Positions 1-5,999 of a stretch of DNA of 6,195 nt are shown piece by piece (position 1 is the stretch's first letter; every line of letters starts with the position of its first letter). Below the pieces are notes generated by a model. It ran no database searches, had not been told where the DNA came from, and was given only the letters and a program-made list of their open reading frames with translations. Origin of the DNA: an uncultured bacterium (GTDB lineage: Bacteria; Actinomycetota; Coriobacteriia; Coriobacteriales; Coriobacteriaceae); assembly GCA_905215195.1 (NCBI GenBank), contig CAJMPF010000109.1:1-6195 (forward strand), written 5' to 3'. Position numbers and translations under genes: made by a program.

Positions 1-54
1 CTGGTGATCTCCGCCTTGAGAGGGCGGCGTCCTAAACCGCTAGACGAACGGGCC
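1..54 (-). tRNA. tRNA-Glu (anticodon CUC), 3' end cut off by window edge
   Basis: Read on the minus strand from 54 downward, the sequence begins with an acceptor-stem half GGCCCGT (48-54). It continues with a D-arm containing the typical TCTAGCGGTTTAGGA run, then a 5-bp anticodon stem CCGCC/GGCGG around the 7-nt loop CTCTCAA, which gives anticodon CUC (18-20). The variable region and the 5' strand of the T stem (CACCAG) reach the window edge. The T loop, the 3' acceptor strand and any encoded CCA lie outside, so whether CCA is genomically encoded cannot be seen. The gene decodes GAG glutamate codons. It follows cca on the same strand but has its own promoter-like sequence (89-117), so it is probably a separate unit. 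Identity as tRNA-Glu is confident; only the 3' end is unknown. Confidence 0.93.
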
Positions 55-88
55 ACATGACATCTGCACTGCCGTGCTGCGAGGAAAT

Positions 89-117
89 ATATTACGGGAC
101 AAAAAACGCGAGCGCAA
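89..117 (-). promoter_or_regulatory. sigma70-type promoter of tRNA-Glu
   Basis: On the minus strand a -35 element TTGCGC (112-117) and a -10 element TAATAT (89-94) are separated by exactly 17 bp. The expected transcription start is near 82, about 28 nt before the tRNA 5' end at 54. Hexamer quality, spacing and placement are all right for a stable-RNA promoter. The discriminator just after the -10 is not strikingly GC-rich, so stringent control cannot be argued from this alone. Confidence 0.7.
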
Positions 118-134
118 GAAGAAATTCCAAATTG

Positions 135-150
135 TCCGAATTTTGTCGGA
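135..150 (-). terminator. weak possible terminator hairpin after cca
   Basis: A short inverted repeat TCCGA/TCGGA (135-139 and 146-150) with a 6-nt loop lies about 60 nt downstream of the cca stop codon on the minus strand. It is followed by a moderately T-rich stretch (CAATTTGGAATTTC). The 5-bp stem is much weaker than the other terminators in this window, and the T-run is interrupted. It may end the cca transcript inefficiently or be chance. Confidence 0.25.
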
Positions 151-208
151 AGGTTATGGAACGCGCAGGTCAAATAGGTAGCTCATTTGGGACGGAACCG
201 AAGGATGA

Positions 209-1603
209 TTATCCAAGGTGCAGGTGAGCCAGGAGGGCTTCACGCTCGTTGGGGATATTATCCTCGATCACTGCGTCGAGGGCGGCGTTGAGCAGCTGCC
301 CCAACTCCGGCCCCGGTTTAACACCGGCGCGAATCAAGTCGCCACCGTTGATAGCAAGCATCTTGAGCGTATAGGGCTCCCCCGCCTCCAGAAGATCATG
401 GGCGAGCGAGCGCATCTCCTCGATGGTCTCGACGTAATAGAAGCACGACGGGGCCTTGCCGAGTGTGTCAGCACGCTTAAGATCCATGAGCTCATCAATA
501 AGGCGGGCTGTGTCGACGCCCTCACCAGAAAGCAAGCGCATCATATTGAGCAGGCAGGAGCGCTCGGGGCGCAGCGGCTTGTCATGGTATTTGATAAGCA
601 GGCACACATCGCGCACCAGGTCGTGCGAAAGCGCCAGGCGATCCATAATGACGCGCGCTTTCTTGGCGCCGAGCTCGGGGTGACCATAGAAGTGTCCGCT
701 GCCGGCGTGATCGACCGTGAAGCACTCGGGCTTGGACACATCGTGCAAAAACGCCGCCCACATCAGACTCGAGGAGGGCGCGATGCCGTCGCACAGCGCC
801 AGCTCCCCTGCCACCGTCAGTACGCGGGCGATATGCTCGTAGACGTTAAACGCATGATAGACACTGCGTTGATCAAACCCGCGACCCGCTGCCAACTCGG
901 GCACAGCGGCACAGATGAGCTCGGGATAGCGAATCATCGCGTCTCCCCCGTGGCCGGTCGAAAGAATGCCCTCGAGCTCAATACCCACACGCTCGCGCGC
1001 CACGGCATCGAGCAGCGGCGCGCACTCGGCAAGCGCACGCTTAGTCTCGAGCTCAATCATAAAGTCCAGACGGCAGGCAAAGCGCACCGCACGCAGCATG
1101 CGCAGAGCGTCCTCGTTAAAGCGACGCTTGGGATCGCCGACAGCGCGAATCAGCTTGCGCTCCAAGTCACCCTGGCCGTCGTAGCGGTCGACAAGCCCGC
1201 GCTCGGGATGCCAGGCCATGGCGTTGACGGTAAAGTCGCGGCGCGCCAGATCGTCCTCGAGCGAGGCGGCACGCTCCACACTCTGGGGATGGCGACCATC
1301 GGTGTAAAAGCCATCCAGACGGTACGTGGTGACCTCGATACGCTCGCCATCGGAAATAGCCGTGATTCCGCCAAATTTAATGCCCGACTCCACGACCGCG
1401 ATACCAGCGGCCTCGAGCGCCACTTTGGACTCCTGCCACAGGCCGCTACAGCACATATCAACATCGTGGCTGGGGCATCCCATCAGGGCGTCGCGCACCC
1501 AACCGCCAACGTACCAAGCCTCAAGACCAGCCGCCTCAAGCGCGCGCAGGACGCGCAGGGAGGCATCGGACGGTTGCGTACCGTTGAGCGAAACATTGCA
1601 CAT
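209..1603 (-). CDS. cca: CCA-adding tRNA nucleotidyltransferase with HD domain
   Basis: Adds or repairs the 3'-terminal CCA of tRNAs in the cytoplasm using CTP and ATP, without a nucleic-acid template. The 464-residue product shows the class II (bacterial) order. GGWVRD at 33-38 is followed by the metal-binding DxD at D47/D49 (HDVDM), which together form the pol-beta-type head. RRDFTVNA lies at 121-128 and the nucleobase-reading EDxxR at E164/D165/R168. The neck motif is RERVGIE at about 203-209, and an HD domain is marked by H287/D288. A cca-typical C-terminal segment (GGDLIRAGVKPGPELG) lies near 420-435. The start is fixed by AGGAGG (1612-1617), 8 nt upstream of ATG, and the stop is TAA. 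The HD domain may add phosphohydrolase or phosphatase activity, but this is not universal in the family. A poly(A) polymerase is the main alternative; the EDxxR signature and C-terminal segment favour CCA addition. The kinase terminator upstream (1698-1734) makes it a separate unit. No convincing promoter was found in 1604-1700. Confidence 0.95.
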   Translation of the reverse strand: MCNVSLNGTQPSDASLRVLRALEAAGLEAWYVGGWVRDALMGCPSHDVDMCCSGLWQESKVALEAAGIAVVESGIKFGGITAISDGERIEVTTYRLDGFYTDGRHPQSVERAASLEDDLARRDFTVNAMAWHPERGLVDRYDGQGDLERKLIRAVGDPKRRFNEDALRMLRAVRFACRLDFMIELETKRALAECAPLLDAVARERVGIELEGILSTGHGGDAMIRYPELICAAVPELAAGRGFDQRSVYHAFNVYEHIARVLTVAGELALCDGIAPSSSLMWAAFLHDVSKPECFTVDHAGSGHFYGHPELGAKKARVIMDRLALSHDLVRDVCLLIKYHDKPLRPERSCLLNMMRLLSGEGVDTARLIDELMDLKRADTLGKAPSCFYYVETIEEMRSLAHDLLEAGEPYTLKMLAINGGDLIRAGVKPGPELGQLLNAALDAVIEDNIPNEREALLAHLHLG

Positions 1604-1697
1604 GCCTGTGGCCTCCTGCGACTATCAAATTGGCTATCGATTGCGTCTGCAAGAAGTCTAGCAAGAAACAGCCTCCACTGCACACGCAAGTCCGATA

Positions 1698-1734
1698 AAC
1701 AAAAACGCATCCGTCCTAGTCTAAGACGGATGCG
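1698..1734 (-). terminator. intrinsic terminator of the downstream kinase gene
   Basis: Perfect 10-bp inverted repeat CGCATCCGTC (1706-1715) and GACGGATGCG (1725-1734) around a 9-nt loop. On the minus strand it is followed directly by TTTTTGTTT (1698-1705). It starts 33 nt after the kinase stop codon. There is no T-run on the plus-strand side, so it works in one direction only. It insulates cca from the kinase gene. Confidence 0.93.
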
Positions 1735-1767
1735 AAATAATCAAACTATTCAGGCAAGGTGCAGGGA

Positions 1768-2700
1768 CTAGCAGACCTGGCGAACCTCGATGTGCTTCTT
1801 ATATTCGTCAACCTTGGCAAAATCGCCCAAACCGGGGCACTCGACCACGTTGGCGCCGGTGGCCATCGACAGGCGCAGTGCGTCCTCGACGCGCTCGGAG
1901 GCGTCATGCCACACGGACAGGAAGGCAGCGAGCGAGGAATCGCCGGCACACACCGTCGACAGCAGCTTGACGTCGAAGGTGCGGTTGGCAAACCAGATGT
2001 GCTCGCCGTTGGAGAAGTAAGCACCGGCGCCACCGAGGGTCAGCAGCACGTTCTTGGCGCCCTTGGCGTGCAGCTCGGCCATCGCGCCCTTGACGGACTC
2101 GTCGTCGCCACCGCTCACCTTGATGCCAAAGATGTCGAGCAGCTCGTCGTCATTGGGCTTGATCAGCAGCGGCTCCATGGCAATGAGGTCTGCCAGCTGA
2201 TGGCTCGAGATATCGAGGACGAACTCGGCCCCCTTGGCCTTGACGCGGCGCAGGACCTCGGCCAAGAAGCCCTCGGAAGTGTTGGGAGGCAGCGAGCCGC
2301 TAATGACCAGGCAGGTCATGTCCTCGAGCGAATCAATGAGCTCAAACATCTCCTGCTCGTTGGCCTCGTTGATGGCGGCACCAGCGTTGACCATGTTGTA
2401 CTCGGTGTCGGGGCCGGCATTGAGGAACACGTTGACGCGCGTGATGCCGTCGGTCCACACGGGCTTGACGGGCACGCCCAGGGCCTCGGCGCCCTTAACG
2501 ATAAACTCGCCCGAGAAGCCGGCGAAGAAACCCAGGATCGTGGTGCCGACACCGTAGTGGTCAAGCGTAAACGAGACATTGAGGCCCTTGCCGTTGGGCG
2601 TGTAGACGGCGTTGCGGGTACGCGTGACGGTGTTGGCAGCAAGACCGTCACAGGCGATGTTGTAGTCAATGGCGGGATTTGCAGTGAGCGTGTAAATCAT
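1768..2700 (-). CDS. PfkB-family hexose-phosphate kinase, 1-phosphofructokinase/tagatose-6-P kinase type (paralogue A)
   Basis: Likely phosphorylates a sugar phosphate (fructose-1-P or tagatose-6-P) to its bisphosphate with ATP in the cytosol. The 310-aa product carries PfkB/FruK landmarks in order: N-terminal TLTANPAID (4-12), NGKGLNV (36-42, the GGKGxNV region), LGFFAGFSG (56-64), TRVN (87-90, typical of FruK/LacC), SGSLPP (134-139), KPNDDE (181-186) and the catalytic CAGDS with base D254. The usual first Gly of GAGD is Cys251. The start chosen is ATG at 2700. An AAGGA ribosome site sits 6 nt upstream, and the paralogue begins with the same MxYTLTANPA; an in-frame ATG at 2715 would add only MKGTF and lacks such support. 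Stop is TAG. It lies between two strong terminators and so is probably monocistronic. Substrate cannot be decided from sequence: FruK-like is most likely, LacC-like possible. No EII, fruR or lac/tagatose genes are adjacent. Confidence 0.88.
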   Translation of the reverse strand: MIYTLTANPAIDYNIACDGLAANTVTRTRNAVYTPNGKGLNVSFTLDHYGVGTTILGFFAGFSGEFIVKGAEALGVPVKPVWTDGITRVNVFLNAGPDTEYNMVNAGAAINEANEQEMFELIDSLEDMTCLVISGSLPPNTSEGFLAEVLRRVKAKGAEFVLDISSHQLADLIAMEPLLIKPNDDELLDIFGIKVSGGDDESVKGAMAELHAKGAKNVLLTLGGAGAYFSNGEHIWFANRTFDVKLLSTVCAGDSSLAAFLSVWHDASERVEDALRLSMATGANVVECPGLGDFAKVDEYKKHIEVRQVC

Positions 2701-2734
2701 GAATGTTCCTTTCACGAAGCAACGTGTTAATGAA

Positions 2735-2763
2735 AGTATATTCCACGCATCGGTAAAAGGCTA
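2735..2763 (-). promoter_or_regulatory. probable promoter of kinase paralogue A
   Basis: A good -10, TATACT (2735-2740, minus strand), lies in an AT-rich patch 35 nt before the start codon. The best -35 at 17-bp spacing is poor (TAGCCT, 2758-2763, 3 of 6 matches), so an activator or an alternative spacing may be involved. The short leader contains a small inverted repeat CACG/CGTG (2713-2716 and 2723-2726) just upstream of the ribosome site. A promoter is required here because a strong terminator (2830-2860) closes the preceding unit. Confidence 0.4.
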
Positions 2764-2829
2764 GGGCAACTCGGTGAACGGTGTGGAAGCGATGAAGTAC
2801 GGCGGGACACCTCTCCCCCGTGGCGGAAC

Positions 2830-2860
2830 AAAAAGGCGCCCCGGCCGAAACCGGGGCGCC
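2830..2860 (-). terminator. intrinsic terminator ending the ptsH-ptsI-kinase B unit
   Basis: Perfect 10-bp GC-rich stem GGCGCCCCGG (2835-2844) and CCGGGGCGCC (2851-2860) with a 6-nt loop. On the minus strand it is followed by TTTTTGTT, with the T-run at 2830-2834. It begins 28 nt after the stop codon of kinase paralogue B. This is the strongest terminator in the window. Confidence 0.95.
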
Positions 2861-2888
2861 GCATGCGCACGAATATGTCGCGTTTCGA

Positions 2889-3821
2889 TTACTGACGATC
2901 GAGCTTGCGGACGGCAACGCGCTTGCTGTACTCGTCGACGTGACCAAAGTCGCCAATGCCGACGGACTCGGCAACGTTGGCGCCGGTGGCCATAGCGAGC
3001 TTCATGGCCTCCTCGACGTTGTCGCGATCCCTGTACCACTTGTGCAGGAACGCAGCGAGGGTGCAGTCGCCGGCGCAGACAGAAGAAACCAGCTTGATGT
3101 TGAACTCACGCTTGGCGTACCAGATATCCTCGCCGTTGGAGAAGTAAGCGTCGCCGCGGCTACCACGGGTGAGCAGCACGTTCTGAACGCCAGCGTCGTG
3201 AGCCATCTTCATGGCAACGCGGACCTCGTCGTCGGTGTCGACCGGCACGCCGAAGATGGCCTTCATCTCGTGATGGTTCGGCTTAATGAGCAGCGGCTTC
3301 TTGTGAGCGAGCTCCTTGAGCTTGTCGGAGGACAGGTCCAGGACGACGTCGGCGCCACGAGCCTGAGCGTGCTCCATGACCTGAGCCAGGAAGTCGGGCG
3401 TAGCTTTGGGAGGCACGGAGCCGGAAACGATCAGGCACTCGAGATCGCCCGCGGTGTCCAGGATGTTGTAGAGCTCCTCCTGGTGCTGCGGCGTGATCGG
3501 AGCACCAGGGTTCAGGATGCCGTACTCGTGCTGGCCATCGTTGACGTAGGTGTTAATGCGCGTGATACCGTCGGTCCAGACCGGGCGGCACAGGCAACCC
3601 AGGTTCATGACCTCCTCGACGATAAACTTGCCCGTGAAGCCGGCGAAGAAGCCGAGCGCGACGGTGTCGACGCCCATCTTCTTAAAGGCGAAGGACACGT
3701 CGAGGCCCTTGCCGTTGGCCGTGTAGCTGGCCGAGCCGGTGCGGACGTTCTCGTCGGGCTCGAGCGGAGAGCTCGAAACCGTCATGTCGACAGCCGGGTT
3801 AGCGGTTAGCGTGTAGAACAT
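2889..3821 (-). CDS. PfkB-family hexose-phosphate kinase, 1-phosphofructokinase/tagatose-6-P kinase type (paralogue B)
   Basis: Second 310-aa kinase, colinear with the downstream paralogue and by eye about half identical to it. It has TLTANPAVD (4-12), NGKGLDV (36-42), LGFFAGFTG (56-64), TRIN (87-90), SGSVPP (133-138), KPNHHE (180-185) and CAGDC with catalytic D252. Two differences stand out. The Asn of GKGxNV is Asp41 here, and the residue after the catalytic Asp is Cys253 instead of Ser. There is also a small change in the nucleotide-site loop (TRGSRGDAYF against TLGGAGAYF). ATG at 3821 is preceded by AGGGGG (3830-3835) at 8-nt spacing, and the stop is TAA. It starts 74 nt after the ptsI stop with no terminator or clear promoter between, so it is probably cotranscribed with ptsI. 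Function in fructose/tagatose phosphate metabolism is inferred from family and PTS linkage; the exact substrate is unknown. Confidence 0.87.
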   Translation of the reverse strand: MFYTLTANPAVDMTVSSSPLEPDENVRTGSASYTANGKGLDVSFAFKKMGVDTVALGFFAGFTGKFIVEEVMNLGCLCRPVWTDGITRINTYVNDGQHEYGILNPGAPITPQHQEELYNILDTAGDLECLIVSGSVPPKATPDFLAQVMEHAQARGADVVLDLSSDKLKELAHKKPLLIKPNHHEMKAIFGVPVDTDDEVRVAMKMAHDAGVQNVLLTRGSRGDAYFSNGEDIWYAKREFNIKLVSSVCAGDCTLAAFLHKWYRDRDNVEEAMKLAMATGANVAESVGIGDFGHVDEYSKRVAVRKLDRQ

Positions 3822-3843
3822 TTACAGTACCCCCTGTATATGT

Positions 3844-3885
3844 GAGGGCCGCGTGGCCGGCCCATTCCAACCACGCGGTTACCTC
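3844..3885 (-). other. intercistronic stem-loop between ptsI and kinase B, no U-tract
   Basis: Eight-base perfect inverted repeat CCGCGTGG (3849-3856) and CCACGCGG (3871-3878) with a 14-nt loop. A further GAGG/CCTC pairing (3844-3847 with 3882-3885) lies outside a small asymmetric bulge. No T-run follows on the minus strand, so it is not a classical intrinsic terminator. Its place just after the ptsI stop suggests an mRNA-stabilising or processing hairpin that could separate the levels of ptsI and kinase mRNA. Confidence 0.6.
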
Positions 3886-3895
3886 TGATACCAAA

Positions 3896-5605
3896 TTAGC
3901 GAGCTGCGGACTCGAGCAGTGCCTTGACCTCGGCGGCGGTGTTGCAGGCGAGCGCCTTCTCGGCGAGCTCGTCGCACTCGGCCTTGGTCCACTGGCTGAT
4001 GGTCTTGCGGGCGCGCAGGATCGACGGAGCGCTCATCGAGAACTCCTCCAGGCCCCAGCTGATCAGCAGCGGCTCGAGCAGCGGATCGGCAGCGGCCTCG
4101 CCGCACATACCGACCATGATGCCGGCCTTCACGCCGCTCTCGATGATGTTCTTGAGCGAGCGGAGCACGGCGGGATAGTAAACCTGGTACAGGTTGGAGA
4201 TGGTGTCGTTGCCACGGTCGGCGCACATGGTGTAGCCGATCAGGTCGTTGGTGCCGATGGAGAAGAAGTCGGCGACCTCGGCAAGACGGTCTGCGAGCAG
4301 CGAAGCGGCGGGCGTCTCGACCATGATGCCGACCTCGATGTTCTCGTTGAACTTGCGACCCTCTTCAGTCAGCTCGGCCTTGCACTGCTCGACAAGCTCC
4401 TTGACAGCCAAGACCTCCTCGACGCAAGTGACGAGCGGGATCATGATCTTTACGTCACCGAAGGCGCTAGCGCGCAGCAGAGCGCGGAGCTGGACCTTGT
4501 ACTGGTCGGGATTGGCCAGGCAGTAACGCACGGCGCGGAAGCCCATGAAGGGGTTATCTTCCTTGACCATGTGCAGATACGGAATCTCCTTGTCGCCACC
4601 CACATCGAGCGTACGGATGATGACCGGAGCACCCTTGAGCGCGCTGGCGACCTTACGGTAGGCGTTGAACTGCTCCTCCTCGGAAGGAAGCTCGGCAGAG
4701 TCCATGAACAGGAACTCGGAGCGGAACAGACCGATGGCCTCGGCATCGTGATCGAGCGCGTTGGGCACGTCATCAGGGTTACCGATGTTGCAGGCGATGA
4801 TCTTCTTGATGCCATCGGCAGTCACGGACGGCTTGCCACGGAAGGCCTCGAGGGCTGCCTTCTCGGCAGCGAAGGCCTCGGCCTTGACGGTGTAGGCAGC
4901 GAGCGTCTCCTCATCGGGATCGGCCTCAACGATACCCTTGCCACCGTCGACGACAACGGTCATACCGTTGCGCAGCGCGGTGCAGCTGTTGGAAACCGAA
5001 AGGACAGCCGGGATCTCGAGGGCACGCGCGATGATCGCGGAGTGCGACGTGCGGCCACCGGTCTCGGTGACGATACCGGCAACGTGGGCCTTATCGATCG
5101 TGGCGGTCATGGACGGCGTGAGGTCATGCACGACAACGACGGTGTTCTCGGGCAGGACGGAGAGGTCGACGACCTCCTTGCCCAGCAGCTCGGCCAGAAT
5201 ACCGGTGCGGATGTCGGCGATGTCGGCCGCGCGCAGACGGAACATCTCGTCGTCCATGGACAGGAACATGTTCTCGAACATGGTCGAGGTGTCCATGAGC
5301 GCCTGCTCGGCGCAGGTACCGCCGTCAATGGCGGCGTTGATGGCGTCGGTCATACCCGGATCCTGAGCCAGGACAATATGTCCGCTCATGATCTCGGCCT
5401 CGGCCTCGCCCACCGTCTCCTTCATGTGGTCGGCCTGAGCCTGGGTCTTCTCGCAGAAGACCGAAAGAGCGGACTGATAGCGCTCCTTCTCTGCTGCCGA
5501 ATCAGCAACCTCGTGCGGCTCAAACGTCAAGTCGGGATCGACGGCGACCATGACGGTGCCGATACCGATGCCCTCGGAAGCGTTGACTCCCTGATACATT
5601 CCCAT
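3896..5605 (-). CDS. ptsI: PTS Enzyme I (phosphoenolpyruvate-protein phosphotransferase)
   Basis: First general PTS protein, cytosolic: takes phosphate from PEP onto its active-site His and passes it to His15 of HPr. With the start at 5605 it has 569 aa, close to B. subtilis EI, and aligns from GVNASEGIGIG (6-16) onward. Domains are the N-terminal HPr-binding/phosphohistidine part (about 1-230) with GGRTSHSAIIAR at 183-194 (active His188), and the C-terminal PEP-binding barrel. The barrel has RTLDVGGDK (331-339), MVETPAA (428-434), FSIGTNDL (448-455) and GMCGE (499-503, catalytic Cys501). Gly457 replaces the Gln normally found in GTNDLxQYT. The start is ambiguous: ATG at 5605 (GGAG 6 nt away) or at 5599 (AGGA 6 nt away). 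A farther upstream in-frame ATG at 5653 is less likely because it adds residues outside the family alignment and overlaps the hairpin's T-run. Stop is TAA. It follows ptsH with a 127-nt gap that holds an attenuator-like hairpin. Confidence 0.96.
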   Translation of the reverse strand: MGMYQGVNASEGIGIGTVMVAVDPDLTFEPHEVADSAAEKERYQSALSVFCEKTQAQADHMKETVGEAEAEIMSGHIVLAQDPGMTDAINAAIDGGTCAEQALMDTSTMFENMFLSMDDEMFRLRAADIADIRTGILAELLGKEVVDLSVLPENTVVVVHDLTPSMTATIDKAHVAGIVTETGGRTSHSAIIARALEIPAVLSVSNSCTALRNGMTVVVDGGKGIVEADPDEETLAAYTVKAEAFAAEKAALEAFRGKPSVTADGIKKIIACNIGNPDDVPNALDHDAEAIGLFRSEFLFMDSAELPSEEEQFNAYRKVASALKGAPVIIRTLDVGGDKEIPYLHMVKEDNPFMGFRAVRYCLANPDQYKVQLRALLRASAFGDVKIMIPLVTCVEEVLAVKELVEQCKAELTEEGRKFNENIEVGIMVETPAASLLADRLAEVADFFSIGTNDLIGYTMCADRGNDTISNLYQVYYPAVLRSLKNIIESGVKAGIMVGMCGEAAADPLLEPLLISWGLEEFSMSAPSILRARKTISQWTKAECDELAEKALACNTAAEVKALLESAAR

Positions 5606-5624
5606 TCCTCTCTCCGTGTCATGT

Positions 5625-5653
5625 GATAAAGCGTTTTGCCATATCCATGACAA
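5625..5653 (-). promoter_or_regulatory. possible internal promoter for ptsI
   Basis: On the minus strand TTGTCA (5648-5653, 5 of 6 to consensus) is followed after 17 bp by TTTATC (5625-5630, only 3 of 6). The start would fall near 5618, giving a very short leader that still contains the purine-rich ribosome site (5606-5615). The -35 overlaps the T-run of the upstream hairpin. It could supply ptsI independently of ptsH, but the weak -10 keeps this tentative. Confidence 0.3.
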
Positions 5654-5687
5654 AAGAGCGCAGCTACCTTACAACAGGTCACTGCGC
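5651..5687 (-). terminator. attenuator-like terminator between ptsH and ptsI
   Basis: GCGCAG (5658-5663) pairs with CTGCGC (5682-5687). Inside, after a 2x2 internal loop, ACCT pairs with AGGT around a 6-nt loop. On the minus strand the stem is followed by TCTTTTG (5651-5657). The stem is interrupted and the T-run short, so partial rather than complete termination is expected. It starts 45 nt after the ptsH stop and would leave more ptsH than ptsI message, fitting the usual excess of HPr over EI. Confidence 0.65.
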
Positions 5688-5732
5688 CCCCAAATATGAA
5701 CTTAGTTGTTCAACATGCGACCCGTTTGAGTT

Positions 5733-5996
5733 CTACTCGCCAAGACCGCTCTTGATGAGCTCGATGGCAGCAGCCAGAGCCTCGGCCTCGTCAGCGCCGT
5801 CGCACTTGACCTCGACCTCGGTGCCGCAGGGGATACCAGCAGCCATGAGGGCCATCGGGGACTTGCCGTTGACCTCCTTCTCGGGGGTGACGACCGTCAC
5901 GTCACAGGCATACTTGCCCATGGTGGAGGCGAACAGACCAGCCGGACGCATGTGCAGACCCTGAGGATTAACGAGGGTAGCCTTCTCAGAAACCAT
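5733..5996 (-). CDS. ptsH: PTS phosphocarrier protein HPr
   Basis: Small cytosolic phosphocarrier of 87 aa, the usual HPr length. It accepts phosphate from Enzyme I on His15 and hands it to EIIA domains of sugar-specific transporters. The active-site segment NPQGLHMRPAG (10-20) holds His15 and the helping Arg17. The regulatory-site region NGKSPMALM (43-51) has Ser at position 46, the residue that HPr kinase phosphorylates in Firmicutes, but Pro47 follows where Ile/Leu is common. The C-terminus SGLGE resembles Gram-positive HPr. ATG at 5996 is preceded by AAAGGAG with 6-nt spacing, and the stop is TAG. It is the first gene of the pts cluster, upstream of ptsI, and has a leader that can fold over its own ribosome site (6000-6048). 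Whether Ser46 is regulated cannot be told; no HPr kinase gene is in the window. Confidence 0.97.
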   Translation of the reverse strand: MVSEKATLVNPQGLHMRPAGLFASTMGKYACDVTVVTPEKEVNGKSPMALMAAGIPCGTEVEVKCDGADEAEALAAAIELIKSGLGE

Positions 5997-5999
5997 AAT

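Noticed and set aside
1604..1700. Promoter for cca
   Set aside because: Several TTGC words and a TAGACT with an upstream TG were considered, but none has both hexamers at acceptable spacing.
218..1771. Long plus-strand open frame (517 codons) opposite cca
   Set aside because: It is antisense to a well-supported gene with all catalytic motifs. No ribosome site or family resemblance was seen. Long antisense frames are expected opposite genes with G/C-biased third positions.
1759..3809. Plus-strand open frames of 323 and 329 codons opposite the two kinase genes
   Set aside because: They resemble each other only because the kinases are paralogous and the frames mirror them. Repetitive Val/Gly/Ala/Asp/Leu composition is typical of antisense shadows.
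3842..5626. 594-codon plus-strand open frame opposite ptsI
   Set aside because: Biased composition rich in Gly, Asp, Leu, Val and Arg, no recognisable motif, and complete overlap with an unmistakable Enzyme I.
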